Positions 42,738 to 50,350 of a stretch of DNA of 64,000 bases are shown piece after piece. The stretch is from Nitrososphaerota archaeon. Its GTDB lineage: Archaea; Thermoproteota; EX4484-205; JAAOZP01. Position 1 is the first letter of the stretch, and the number at the start of each line of letters is the position of its first letter. The position numbers and the translations under genes were made by a program. Location: contig JAAOZP010000017.1 in the NCBI GenBank assembly GCA_011605725.1, positions 186,001 to 250,000 on the forward strand, written 5' to 3'. A model generated the notes under the pieces. The model ran no database searches, was not told the origin of the DNA, and was given only the letters and a program-made list of their open reading frames with translations.

Positions 42738-43508
42738 TTGTCCTACTGGCTCTGGCTGGAGAATGCTCGCAACATAGTCTCCATAATACTCCTCTCCATA
42801 GCCTCGATCCAGGATGTTAAGAGCAGGGAGATAGATGACCGTGTATGGATCGTCTTCACAGCCTCAGCCCTACTCATAAATATTCTAAGTGTTTTAAACG
42901 GCTCCGTCGAGCCTTTCTGGTGGATTGTTTTCGCAGGCCTTCAGTCAGGCCTCTTCCTCCTCCTGTATTACGGCGGTGTCTATGGGGGTGCTGACGCAAA
43001 GGCCCTTATGTGTCTAAGCCTAATGTACCCTTCCTCCCCAACGGGTTTCCTGACTGACCTGAGCATGGCGAGGCTTCCCGTCGCCTTCTCAACGATGAAC
43101 AACGCCCTATTGTTGACAACCCTATACCTCCCTTTAAACCTGTTTTGGAACCTCCACGTTAAGCTTAAAGGGGTTGAGCTTTTCAAAGGCTTGGGGAAGG
43201 AAAGCGTGTTGCGGAGGATTGCAGCCCTCCTCCTTCTCAGGAAGGTTAGGTTTTCACAGTACCGTGCTGAGAACACTAGGTTCGTTCTCGCCGAGAGGAG
43301 GAGCAGGAGCGGGCTTAGGAGGATAGTCTTCGCGAGGAGGCTGGACGAGGATAAGGCTGAACAGTCTTTCGACGAGGATGAGCATGTTTTCACAAGCTTC
43401 CTCATGCCCCTGCAAACCCTGATACTTCTCGGCCTTGTTGCAAGGCTCTTCTACGGCGATATTCTGCTCTCGCTCTCGCTCCTAGCCGCCAGCCGCCTAG
43501 CAGGGTAA
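42738..43508 (+). CDS. Prepilin peptidase, A24 family
   Basis: A 256-residue membrane aspartyl protease. The two catalytic Asp segments are SIQDVKSREIDD (about 22-33) and YGGVYGGADAKALM (about 78-91), the GxGD-type motif in the archaeal variant GGAD. Seven or so hydrophobic segments surround them, with a long charged cytoplasmic loop near 180-215. It cleaves the class III leaders of the pilins encoded here. The TTG start directly follows the ATPase stop. A second, degenerate relative is at 46453. Confidence 0.85.
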   Translation: MSYWLWLENARNIVSIILLSIASIQDVKSREIDDRVWIVFTASALLINILSVLNGSVEPFWWIVFAGLQSGLFLLLYYGGVYGGADAKALMCLSLMYPSSPTGFLTDLSMARLPVAFSTMNNALLLTTLYLPLNLFWNLHVKLKGVELFKGLGKESVLRRIAALLLLRKVRFSQYRAENTRFVLAERRSRSGLRRIVFARRLDEDKAEQSFDEDEHVFTSFLMPLQTLILLGLVARLFYGDILLSLSLLAASRLAG

Positions 43509-43544
43509 CCCGGTTTTTGAAAAGCATAAAAGCTTCGCCTACTG

Positions 43545-44156
43545 GTGGAACCCCTGTTGAGGGTCTTCGCCTGCTCCGATATTCATCTGCGGCTTAAACT
43601 TTTAGAGGAGACTTTGAAGACCTCGAGAGATGCTGACTTAGCTGTGTGCCTCGGCGACCTCACAGTCTACGGCAAGGGTTTAGACGCTGCCCTGGAGAGG
43701 CTCAGGGCTTTAAACGAGCATGTTTTCACAATACCTGGGAACAATGAGAATCCTGAGGAGCTTAGGGAGAAGGCTTCCGCAATGGGTATTGTTTTCCTCC
43801 ACGGTGGGAAAACTGTTTTCAAAGGCTTCACGCTGGCGGGCGTAGGCGGGAGTCTCCCAACACCCTTCAACACCCCGTTTGAAATCAGCGAGCAAGAGTT
43901 TAAAAGGATCCTCTCAGGCTTCAAGGGGCTGAGCAGCCTCATCCTGCTTTCGCACACTCCTCCCTTCAACACGTCGCTAGACCTTACTTCAACACGTGAG
44001 CACATAGGCTCCGCCGAGGTTAGAAGATTCATAGAGGAGGAGTCTCCGCTAGCATGCTTATGCGGCCATGTTCACGAGAGAGCAGGCCTGTCTGAAAAAA
44101 TCGGGGGCACGCTCGTCATCAACCCTGGGCCCAGGGGGATGGTGATAGAGCTATGA
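43545..44156 (+). CDS. Metallophosphoesterase
   Basis: A 203-residue calcineurin-like phosphoesterase. The metal motifs are in order: CSDIHLRLK (Asp, His), VCLGDLTVYG (Gly-Asp), PGNNENPEE (Gly-Asn), LSHTPPFN (His) and CGHVHERAG (Gly-His-x-His). It hydrolyses a phosphoester or nucleotide. The start is uncertain between GTG at 43545 and TTG at 43557; GGTGG lies in front of the latter. The end overlaps the next start by four bases (ATGA), so it is coupled to the THEP1-like NTPase. Confidence 0.88.
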   Translation: MEPLLRVFACSDIHLRLKLLEETLKTSRDADLAVCLGDLTVYGKGLDAALERLRALNEHVFTIPGNNENPEELREKASAMGIVFLHGGKTVFKGFTLAGVGGSLPTPFNTPFEISEQEFKRILSGFKGLSSLILLSHTPPFNTSLDLTSTREHIGSAEVRRFIEEESPLACLCGHVHERAGLSEKIGGTLVINPGPRGMVIEL

Positions 44157-44686
44157 GGATCCTTGTGACGGGTAGGCCTGGGATAGGTAAGACGACGGTT
44201 GTCTCAAAGCTCGCCAAGATGCTGAAGGATAGGAGTGTGAAAGTAGGCGGCATGATAACCTACGAAATCAGGGAGAAGGAGGTTAGAACAGGCTTCCTTG
44301 TTGAGGATTTGAAAACCGGCTTGAAAGGGCTTATGGCTAGCGTCAACTACAGCTCCGGCCCGAGGGTTGGAAGGTATTTCGTCAGCCTGGCGGAGATTGA
44401 GAGAGTCGGTGTCAAGGCTATACGGGATGCTGTCGAGAATGCTGAGGTGGTTATCATCGACGAGATAGGCCCTATGGAGCTCTACTCAGAACCATTCCGG
44501 AAAGCAGTCTCCGAGGCTTTCTCCTCAGGCAAGAGTATTGTCGCAACAATCCATGAGAAGGCTTCTCAACATTCTTTCTGCAGAACTATTCTTTCAGCCA
44601 GCGGTGTTTCAACCTTCGTCGTTACTTTTGGAAACAGGGATCTGCTTCCAAAAATCATCCTCGACAAACTGCTACCTTCCTCTTAA
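44153..44686 (+). CDS. THEP1-family nucleoside-triphosphatase
   Basis: A 177-residue P-loop NTPase. Walker A is VTGRPGIGKTTVVSKL (about 5-20), the Walker B-type strand VVIIDEIGPMELYS (about 102-115), and the family motif VRTGFLVEDL lies between. THEP1 hydrolyses ATP, GTP and other NTPs; the human relative is a cancer-linked NTPase, and the cellular role in archaea is open. It is translated in an operon with the upstream phosphoesterase, which suggests a common pathway in nucleotide or phosphate metabolism. Confidence 0.88.
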   Translation: MRILVTGRPGIGKTTVVSKLAKMLKDRSVKVGGMITYEIREKEVRTGFLVEDLKTGLKGLMASVNYSSGPRVGRYFVSLAEIERVGVKAIRDAVENAEVVIIDEIGPMELYSEPFRKAVSEAFSSGKSIVATIHEKASQHSFCRTILSASGVSTFVVTFGNRDLLPKIILDKLLPSS

Positions 44687-44720
44687 AAGAGTGTTTAACG
44701 AATAGTTAATAATGTTCTGC

Positions 44721-44760
44721 TGGTTTAAACACGGATTCTCAGCCTCAGAATGGTTTAAAC
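44721..44760 (+). repeat. TGGTTTAAAC direct repeat, 30 bases apart
   Basis: The exact 10-mer TGGTTTAAAC occurs at 44721-44730 and 44751-44760, one on the same helical face as the other (three turns). It contains the palindrome GTTTAAAC and lies about 120-160 bases before the peroxiredoxin start, possibly a regulator site. The word also occurs elsewhere in the window, so chance is possible. Confidence 0.4.
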
Positions 44761-44879
44761 TCTGAAAGCAGCGCTGGGAATAAGCATAGAGCAACCGTTT
44801 CAAGCATGCTCCGGAAAGGCTTGCGGAGGCTTCTTCCAACCTAAAAGTTTAAAACTGTTAGCCTGTAGGTTTTTCAAGA

Positions 44880-45485
44880 ATGGTTCTGATCGGTGAGCCG
44901 GCTCCTGATTTCGAAGCTCAAACCACAAGGGGCAGGTTCAGGCTTTCCGAGCTTAAAGGCAGATGGGTTCTCATCCTGACGCATCCGTCAAGCTTCAACC
45001 CTGTTTGCACGACTGAGATGATTGCTTTGTCCCAGAGGATTGACGACTTTAGGAAGACTGGGGTCGAGGTTTTCTCAATATGCCCGGAGAGCCTTATGAG
45101 CGTAATATCCTGGGTTAGGGATGTTGAGGAGAAGTATGGGTTGAAAATAATGTTTCCAGTTGCAGCCGATCCCGATCGGAAAACTATTGGTCTCTACGGG
45201 GCTACGGATGCTAAGGGAGGCGTTGCTAGAAGCGTTTTCCTAATAGACCCGGAGGGAGTTGTAAGGCTTACAGCCCAGTATCCTGTTGAAGTCGGGAGGA
45301 ACGTGAAGGAGCTTGCCAGGGCTACTAGGGCTGTTCAAACCTCTGTTAAGTCGAGCCTCCTTGCTCCTGCGAACTGGGAGCCTGGTGAGCCGATGATTAT
45401 CCCCCCACCGTCCACCGTAGAGGAGGCTGACAAGAGGGTTAAGGATGGGGCTGAACGCTGGTATATTCAGAGGAAACAGGTTTAG
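44880..45485 (+). CDS. Peroxiredoxin, 1-Cys Prx6-like
   Basis: A 201-residue thiol peroxidase. The active-site segment is THPSSFNPVCTTEMIALSQR with the peroxidatic Cys43 and the conserved Pro and Thr around it. The early PAPDFEAQTTRGRFRLSELKG is the family start, and VDPEGVVRLTAQYPVEVGRN belongs to the C-terminal part. The length is shorter than archaeal enzymes with extra C-terminal cysteines (about 240-250), so a 1-Cys mechanism is likely. It protects against peroxides. The end overlaps the converging agmatinase gene by four bases. Confidence 0.9.
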   Translation: MVLIGEPAPDFEAQTTRGRFRLSELKGRWVLILTHPSSFNPVCTTEMIALSQRIDDFRKTGVEVFSICPESLMSVISWVRDVEEKYGLKIMFPVAADPDRKTIGLYGATDAKGGVARSVFLIDPEGVVRLTAQYPVEVGRNVKELARATRAVQTSVKSSLLAPANWEPGEPMIIPPPSTVEEADKRVKDGAERWYIQRKQV

Positions 45486-46366
45486 ACGAGCCTCTTTCTT
45501 CTAGCGGTGTTCGAAATAGTTTCGAACAATATTCTGACTGCTGCCGCTGCTGAGGCGCTTCCAGGGTCGAGCAGGGGGTTAAGCTCAACAAGGTCGAGCC
45601 CTACAAGCTTTTCGTTCACCGTGTTCTCCAGAAGGCTGAGAAGAATGCTGGTTGATACTCCACATGCCTCTGGATTAGCTACTCCAGGAGCGTAGGCAGG
45701 GTCTAGAACGTCAAGGTCTATGCTAACATAGGTGCTTCCCGCTTTATCAACAATGCTTCTCAGCATCACGCATGCTTCCTCAGGATTCCTGAGGATCTGT
45801 TTCGATGAAACGAAGGTTTCGCCGCTCGCGTACTCAACCTCCTCTCTGCAGGCTGCCCTGACGCCGACGTGCACGACTCTGCAAACCTCCTCCCTCACTC
45901 TTCTCATGACTGTAGCGTGGCTAACCTTAACATGCTCAGGATACTCATTCCTATAGTCGAAGTGAGCGTCGAAAGATATTATTGTCTCCGGCGTAAGGCC
46001 TCTCGCAGCCCCAAGGGTTATTGTGTGCTCTCCCCCGAGAAGAACAGGAGTCTTAGAGTCAGCATTGATCTCCCTGCATACTTTCTCAACCCTTTTCAAA
46101 ACCTCGTCGACGTTGAACGTTACTGAAACATCCCCCAGGTCTGAAACCCTAACATTCTCGAAGTCAACACTGTTTCCAAGGCTGATGGTTTCAGCCTCAG
46201 CTGAGAAATGCCTTATGCTGGCGGGCCCGAATCTTGAACCCGGCCTGAAGCTCGTCGTCCCGTCGAAAGGCACCCCTACGATGGCGAACCAGGACTCCTC
46301 ATAGCTATGCTTAATCCCGGAGAAGAAATACGGGTTTTCAACCAAGTATAGCTTAGCCTCGTCCAA
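45482..46366 (-). CDS. speB: Agmatinase (arginase/ureohydrolase family)
   Basis: A 294-residue ureohydrolase. Manganese ligands lie in LLGGEHTITLG, ISFDAHFDYRNEYP and VSIDLDVLDPAYAPGV; DLVELNPLLDPG is the final family motif. Agmatinase turns agmatine into putrescine and urea. The gene for pyruvoyl-dependent arginine decarboxylase (47157), which makes agmatine, is about 800 bases away, supporting agmatine rather than arginine as substrate. Start is at the ATG (46366). Confidence 0.9.
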   Translation of the reverse strand: MDEAKLYLVENPYFFSGIKHSYEESWFAIVGVPFDGTTSFRPGSRFGPASIRHFSAEAETISLGNSVDFENVRVSDLGDVSVTFNVDEVLKRVEKVCREINADSKTPVLLGGEHTITLGAARGLTPETIISFDAHFDYRNEYPEHVKVSHATVMRRVREEVCRVVHVGVRAACREEVEYASGETFVSSKQILRNPEEACVMLRSIVDKAGSTYVSIDLDVLDPAYAPGVANPEACGVSTSILLSLLENTVNEKLVGLDLVELNPLLDPGSASAAAAVRILFETISNTARRKRLV

Positions 46367-46452
46367 GCCTGTTTGCAGAAGAACTTGAAATAGATAAAGG
46401 TTCCTCCGCGTGGAGGCTTAAAAGCCTTTACAGCGTTTTAAACAGGTGGAGA

Positions 46453-47109
46453 ATGGATTTAAACCAGTTTCTACAAGCATTCGCATGCTTTAAGACGGTT
46501 CTTGAAATACTTCTGCTCTGCCCAGCTGTTTTCCAAGACCTGGAGAATAGGGAGCTTGACGCCTCCGCGTGGCTCCCAATCCTCTTGCTAGGGGTTTCAG
46601 CCTTAACCCTTGAGCTAGCCTCAAACATGCTCCTAGAAACTGTTTTAAAGACTGTTCAAACCCTGAGCCTCCTAGGATTGCTGCTTCTCCTAGGTCTCTA
46701 CGGGCCTGGGGACGCGTTGATACTGGTAGGCATATGCCTAACCCATGTTTCAACAACTAGCCCCCTGCTGCAAGGCAGCCTCCTGAGGTTTTCCAACCCT
46801 GATTTCAGCCTGACTGTTCTTTTGAACGCTGAAATCCTGTCTTCAGCAACTGTTGCTTCAAACCTTTTCCACAACCTGCGCTCAGGAGCCTGGAGCTCCT
46901 CCCAACCTGGAGAGCCTTTTAGAAGGAGGGTTTCTCGTATGCTGCTGCTCAGGGCTGTGGGTGAGGAGGAATCGTCTCGAAAAAAGCTTGCCCAGAGTAC
47001 TCTTAGCAGGAAAGTATTCGTTAAAAAGACTGTTCCCCTAACTTTTTTCATCCTTATAAGTTACGGGGTGACGCTTCTCTTCGGAAGCCTCGTTCCACTC
47101 CCAGCGTAG
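46453..47109 (+). CDS. A24-type prepilin peptidase-like membrane protein
   Basis: A 218-residue membrane protein with about five hydrophobic segments. FQDLENRELDASAW (about 28-41) and LYGPGDALILVGICL (about 80-94) have the spacing and context of the two catalytic Asp motifs of A24 peptidases, the latter a clean GxGD. The rest is shorter and more divergent than in the peptidase at 42738. It may process other class III proteins (for example archaellins) or act on a different group. The gene is alone between agmatinase and arginine decarboxylase genes. Confidence 0.65.
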   Translation: MDLNQFLQAFACFKTVLEILLLCPAVFQDLENRELDASAWLPILLLGVSALTLELASNMLLETVLKTVQTLSLLGLLLLLGLYGPGDALILVGICLTHVSTTSPLLQGSLLRFSNPDFSLTVLLNAEILSSATVASNLFHNLRSGAWSSSQPGEPFRRRVSRMLLLRAVGEEESSRKKLAQSTLSRKVFVKKTVPLTFFILISYGVTLLFGSLVPLPA

Positions 47110-47156
47110 GCTGAAAGCCTTCAAGCGCTCCGAAGCATTGGAAACACTGCTTCCTG

Positions 47157-47714
47157 CTAAGGTATGAATACTGCTGCCGCGACGACTGTTGTCCACATAC
47201 CGTCCTTGTTTCCCACTGCGGACTGGGTTATGCTCATCGTCTTAACCCTGCGGCCACTTATCTTCCATATTTCTTTCTGTTCATCCCAGCTCTTATCTAT
47301 GTCGAACGGAACACCGAGCGTGGAGGCAAGCATGAAGGCTGCAAGATCCTCAGCGTAGTCTCCAGCCTTCTTCTCAGTCTGGCCGAAGGAATGGTGCTCA
47401 CTCAAATAGCCGTAGCTCTCGTCGTCGAGAGGCTTAGCCATGCCTATTGAAGCCGCTATGAGCCTGTTAGGCTCGTTCGTCTCATTCTTAGCCAGCACTA
47501 CGAAGATTATCTGTCCAGGCTTAAGCTTGCTTAACCCCTCCTCTCTGCTTATCACTTTGCATCCAGGCGGTATTATGCTTGAAATCGGAACAAGGTTGAA
47601 CTGGGCTATGCCAGCATCCCTAAGAGCTATTTCGAAGGATGCGAGCCTCTCCCTGTGCACGCCCACCCCCTTCGTGAAGAATACTTCCCTCGGCACGAAA
47701 CCAAATCCTTCCAT
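47157..47714 (-). CDS. pdaD: Pyruvoyl-dependent arginine decarboxylase
   Basis: A 185-residue proenzyme. The self-cleavage site is VPISSIIPPGC, with Ser45-Ser46; Ser46 becomes the pyruvoyl group that replaces PLP. FVVLAKNETNEP and the C-terminal DEQKEIWKISGRRV resemble the family's glutamate and C-terminal parts. It makes agmatine from arginine. With agmatinase it completes the arginine-to-putrescine route. Many Thermoproteota use a different (AdoMetDC-derived) arginine decarboxylase, so this type is of interest for placing the organism. Confidence 0.92.
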   Translation of the reverse strand: MEGFGFVPREVFFTKGVGVHRERLASFEIALRDAGIAQFNLVPISSIIPPGCKVISREEGLSKLKPGQIIFVVLAKNETNEPNRLIAASIGMAKPLDDESYGYLSEHHSFGQTEKKAGDYAEDLAAFMLASTLGVPFDIDKSWDEQKEIWKISGRRVKTMSITQSAVGNKDGMWTTVVAAAVFIP

Positions 47715-47842
47715 TCTCTAACTATTGGAAAAGGAGGTGTGAGAAAGGTTTAAGATAAAGTTTTCTCTTCACGTGTAAGCCGTGAGAGGCACTGGTCTAC
47801 TGCGTCTAGGAGTCGGCCACTGAACAACCGGGCGGCGTCCCG

Positions 47843-48532
47843 TTGGAAGTGTTGCTTAAAATGGTTGACAGCATGGTGGAAACCGGGAGGTTCGACCTCC
47901 ACGTACACACTTTCTTCTCTAGGGACTCGCTCCTAGACCCGAGGCTGCTGCCCAAGGTGGCTGCTTCAAGAGGACTCGCCGGCTTGGCTGTGACTGACCA
48001 TAATTTTTTCGGAGCTCACAGGATGCTGGAGTCAAGCAGCCTCATAGTTGTACCAGGAATGGAGATAAGGACTAGCGCTGGGGATATAATAGTCCTCTTC
48101 ATACAGGAGCCGGTTCTGTCCAGAGATCCTCTCGAGGTTTATGAACTGGTTAAGAAGCAGGACGGCATACTGATTGCGGCGCATCCTTTCGGCTTCCCGA
48201 GGCTTAGCAGTATGATTGAGGAGTTTACACGGCTTCTAGACGGTGTTGAAGTGGTTAACTCCAGAAACCTTTTCAGAAGGCAGAACCAGAAGGCGCTTGA
48301 GCTTGCCAGGAGGCTTGGAAAGGCTGAGACAGGAGGGAGTGACGCTCACACTTTATACGAAGTCGGTAAAGCATATACTCTTGCAGCTGCTTCCAGCCTT
48401 GAGGAACTGCGTGCAGCGATTAGAAGCAGGATGACGAAGGGTTCAGGAGGCTTAAGCATCCCCCTGGTGCACTTGGCAAGCTTTTCAGCAAGCATTGTTC
48501 ATAAGCTAGCCCGCCGGCCTCCATTTTTCTAA
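47843..48532 (+). CDS. PHP-domain metal-dependent phosphoesterase
   Basis: A 229-residue protein with the four PHP motifs: DLHVHTFFSRDS (about 18-29), VTDHNFFGAH (DHN, about 50-57), AAHPFG (His) and GGSDAHTLYEVG (Asp-His). PHP proteins bind two or three metals and cleave phosphoesters, as histidinol phosphatases or polymerase-linked nucleases do; this short stand-alone form is of unknown substrate. The start is TTG at 47843, with in-frame ATGs at 47861 and 47873 as alternatives. Its C-terminus (VHKLARRPPFF) is unusually basic. Confidence 0.82.
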   Translation: MEVLLKMVDSMVETGRFDLHVHTFFSRDSLLDPRLLPKVAASRGLAGLAVTDHNFFGAHRMLESSSLIVVPGMEIRTSAGDIIVLFIQEPVLSRDPLEVYELVKKQDGILIAAHPFGFPRLSSMIEEFTRLLDGVEVVNSRNLFRRQNQKALELARRLGKAETGGSDAHTLYEVGKAYTLAAASSLEELRAAIRSRMTKGSGGLSIPLVHLASFSASIVHKLARRPPFF

Positions 48533-48625
48533 TCGTCGCTCAACATGTTTGGCGAATACTGGTTTAAACACGTAGGGCTCAGCATCAACATTATAATCGA
48601 AACTGTTGAAGCGTTTTAAGTTTTG

Positions 48626-48638
48626 AAAAATAAAAAAA
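48626..48638 (-). terminator. Poly-T terminator behind the lysine-rich microgene
   Basis: On the minus strand the microgene stop at 48662 is followed about 24-36 bases later by TTTTTTT-A-TTTTT (48638-48626). Archaeal RNA polymerase stops at such T runs without a hairpin. Position fits a short monocistronic transcript. Confidence 0.5.
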
Positions 48639-48661
48639 GGAGGAGGGGTTTAAAAGTGCGG

Positions 48662-48718
48662 TCAACACTTCTTAGTCTTCTTAGCCTTCTTCTTAGTTGC
48701 CTTCTTCTTAGCAGCCAT
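48662..48718 (-). CDS. Lysine-rich 18-residue microprotein
   Basis: An 18-codon open frame that reads MAAKKKATKKKAKKTKKC: eleven Lys, a Lys-Lys-Lys/Ala-Thr rhythm and a C-terminal Cys. Codons are only AAG for Lys, as in strongly expressed genes. A TATA-like AAAAAGTTTAAGTG lies about 45 bases upstream on the minus strand, and a poly-T stretch follows about 25 bases after the stop. It resembles histone-tail or chromatin-compacting basic peptides. A non-coding explanation (short simple repeat) is possible, but start, stop, promoter and terminator all fit. Confidence 0.5.
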   Translation of the reverse strand: MAAKKKATKKKAKKTKKC

Positions 48719-48787
48719 CTTCAAGAAGAAGTTATGCAAGCATACACTTAAACTTTTTGTTTTTTAACTTTTTAACCAGCTATTGAT

Positions 48788-49954
48788 TCAGCCGACTAGG
48801 CTGTCAAAGGTTTCTAGAAACTCTCCTTCCAATCCGACAGGTATCACTCCTGAAGCTGCAACACTGTGACCATCTCCAAACCCTCCGTGCCCAGCGCATG
48901 CTTCAGGAAGAATCCTCGATAATGGTGGCTTAACACCCTCCTCTATCATCTTTCTCAGTCTTAAAGGTGCTCTCGCAGACACTTTAACATAGTCTTTACG
49001 AAGCAGACCGTAGCCAGGTATTTCCCTCGGGATCCTCATGAAGCCAATCAAGTATTTACTGTCGTCAACAATCCTCTGATAGCTTAAGAAGGATGTGAAG
49101 CTTCCAAGAACTTTACTGCCCATTCCTTTGAAAAAACCTCCGGAGTCGAACCATTGCAGGCTCCTCTTCTCCCCCAGCCCCTTCCTGATTATCGTGGCTA
49201 GAAGAGCCTTGTTAGCCCTCCTCCTCTCCTCCTCAAGTTTCTCCGAGAAGCTAAGAACCTCCTGGTTGAAGCCCTTTAAACAGGCTTCAAGAGCCTTCTC
49301 CACACCCCCCTTGTAATATCCTACTGAGGCCAGTATAGTGAGGATCTGGGAGGCATTAACCCTTGAAAGGCCGAAGCCCTCGGCAACTATCTTGAAGTCT
49401 CTTCCCGACTGTTTCACAACACCCTCCTTCAAAGAATCTTCAAAGGCGATCTTGTTGAGGCCAGCTGCTTCCCCGGGTATTTCAACCGAGCCTATCACAG
49501 CCAGATGGGAAAGCCTGCTCAGGCTCCTATCAGCCATCTTGGCGAAAAGATAGGCGACTGTTGAGGCTGAAGCGTCTCTCTCACCAAGATAGCCGTAGAG
49601 CTCAGGATTCAGGTTTAGAACATTGTTTTTCCGGGAAGGCTTAGTATCGTGGTGGTCTAGGATAACCGCCAAGCATTCTTTCCCAATATTCTCCTCTATC
49701 TTCTCAACATGCGCTGAGCCGATGTCGGTGAAAACTGCCACAGGATACTTGGAGAGGGTTTCCACCAGGACCTCTGGGAAAAGCTTGTCTAGGCAGAGGG
49801 TGTTAATGTTGAAACCCATTTTCTCAAGAGCTGTTTTAACTATCGCCGCTGAGCAAACCCCATCGGCCTCGTCATGATGAATTAAAACAGCCTCACCCAC
49901 CCTGCGCCTAAGCTCTTCAACAGCCTTCACAAGGCTTGCTTCAAACTGTTCCAA
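48788..49954 (-). CDS. DHH/DHHA1 family phosphoesterase (RecJ-like)
   Basis: A 388-residue protein. IHHDEADGVCSAAIVKTAL (about 24-42) corresponds to the DHH N-terminal metal motif, VAVFTDIGSAH to the second Asp, and AVILDHHDTKPS is the DHH motif itself. The C-terminal GHGGFGDGHSVAASGVIP is the DHHA1 substrate-binding motif. Archaeal members act as exonucleases (GAN/RecJ-like) or oligonucleotide/cyclic-dinucleotide phosphodiesterases. Length is closer to the small archaeal DHH proteins than to RecJ. No partner gene (GINS or MCM) lies nearby. Confidence 0.88.
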   Translation of the reverse strand: MEQFEASLVKAVEELRRRVGEAVLIHHDEADGVCSAAIVKTALEKMGFNINTLCLDKLFPEVLVETLSKYPVAVFTDIGSAHVEKIEENIGKECLAVILDHHDTKPSRKNNVLNLNPELYGYLGERDASASTVAYLFAKMADRSLSRLSHLAVIGSVEIPGEAAGLNKIAFEDSLKEGVVKQSGRDFKIVAEGFGLSRVNASQILTILASVGYYKGGVEKALEACLKGFNQEVLSFSEKLEEERRRANKALLATIIRKGLGEKRSLQWFDSGGFFKGMGSKVLGSFTSFLSYQRIVDDSKYLIGFMRIPREIPGYGLLRKDYVKVSARAPLRLRKMIEEGVKPPLSRILPEACAGHGGFGDGHSVAASGVIPVGLEGEFLETFDSLVG

Positions 49955-50350
49955 GCCTGTTTATTGATGAACAGAAGGAGGAAATAAATGTTAGAAACGA
50001 GTATGACACCCTACAACCGAGGCTTGAAAGCTCCTATTCATCGTTCCAGCGGCTCACCCTGCCTGGTTAAGGGCTGTGTTAAACAAGCTTTGCTGTACCC
50101 GTATACTCATGGTCAGGCTTTATCATTTTGGTTACATGATTATGGTCTAGTTACAGGAGTAGTTGCAGCGCGGACATTTAGCTACGTCAAGAACCAGTAG
50201 GCGTGCAGAAATTTTACAACACGCGCTACATCATTTATCGTGAGCATGCTAAAGCAATTAATCGTTTAAGACAAGCTTGAGAAAATCAAGGCTCGCCCCG
50301 GGTGGGGAAACAGATATAAGCATACGCATAGAGCTTTTCACTGAGGATTC
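49955..50350. other. Intergenic region between DHH protein and HtrA genes
   Basis: Both genes point away from these 396 bases. A 70-codon rightward frame (49988-50200) starts ATG-like but has poor composition, no known motif and no ribosome site, so I do not annotate it. CAGATATAAGC at about 50310-50320 is the likely TATA element of the HtrA gene, about 35 bases before its TTG. Confidence 0.6.

Noticed and set aside
49988-50200. 70-codon rightward frame before HtrA
   Set aside because: No ribosome site or promoter, composition unlike neighbouring genes, no motif.
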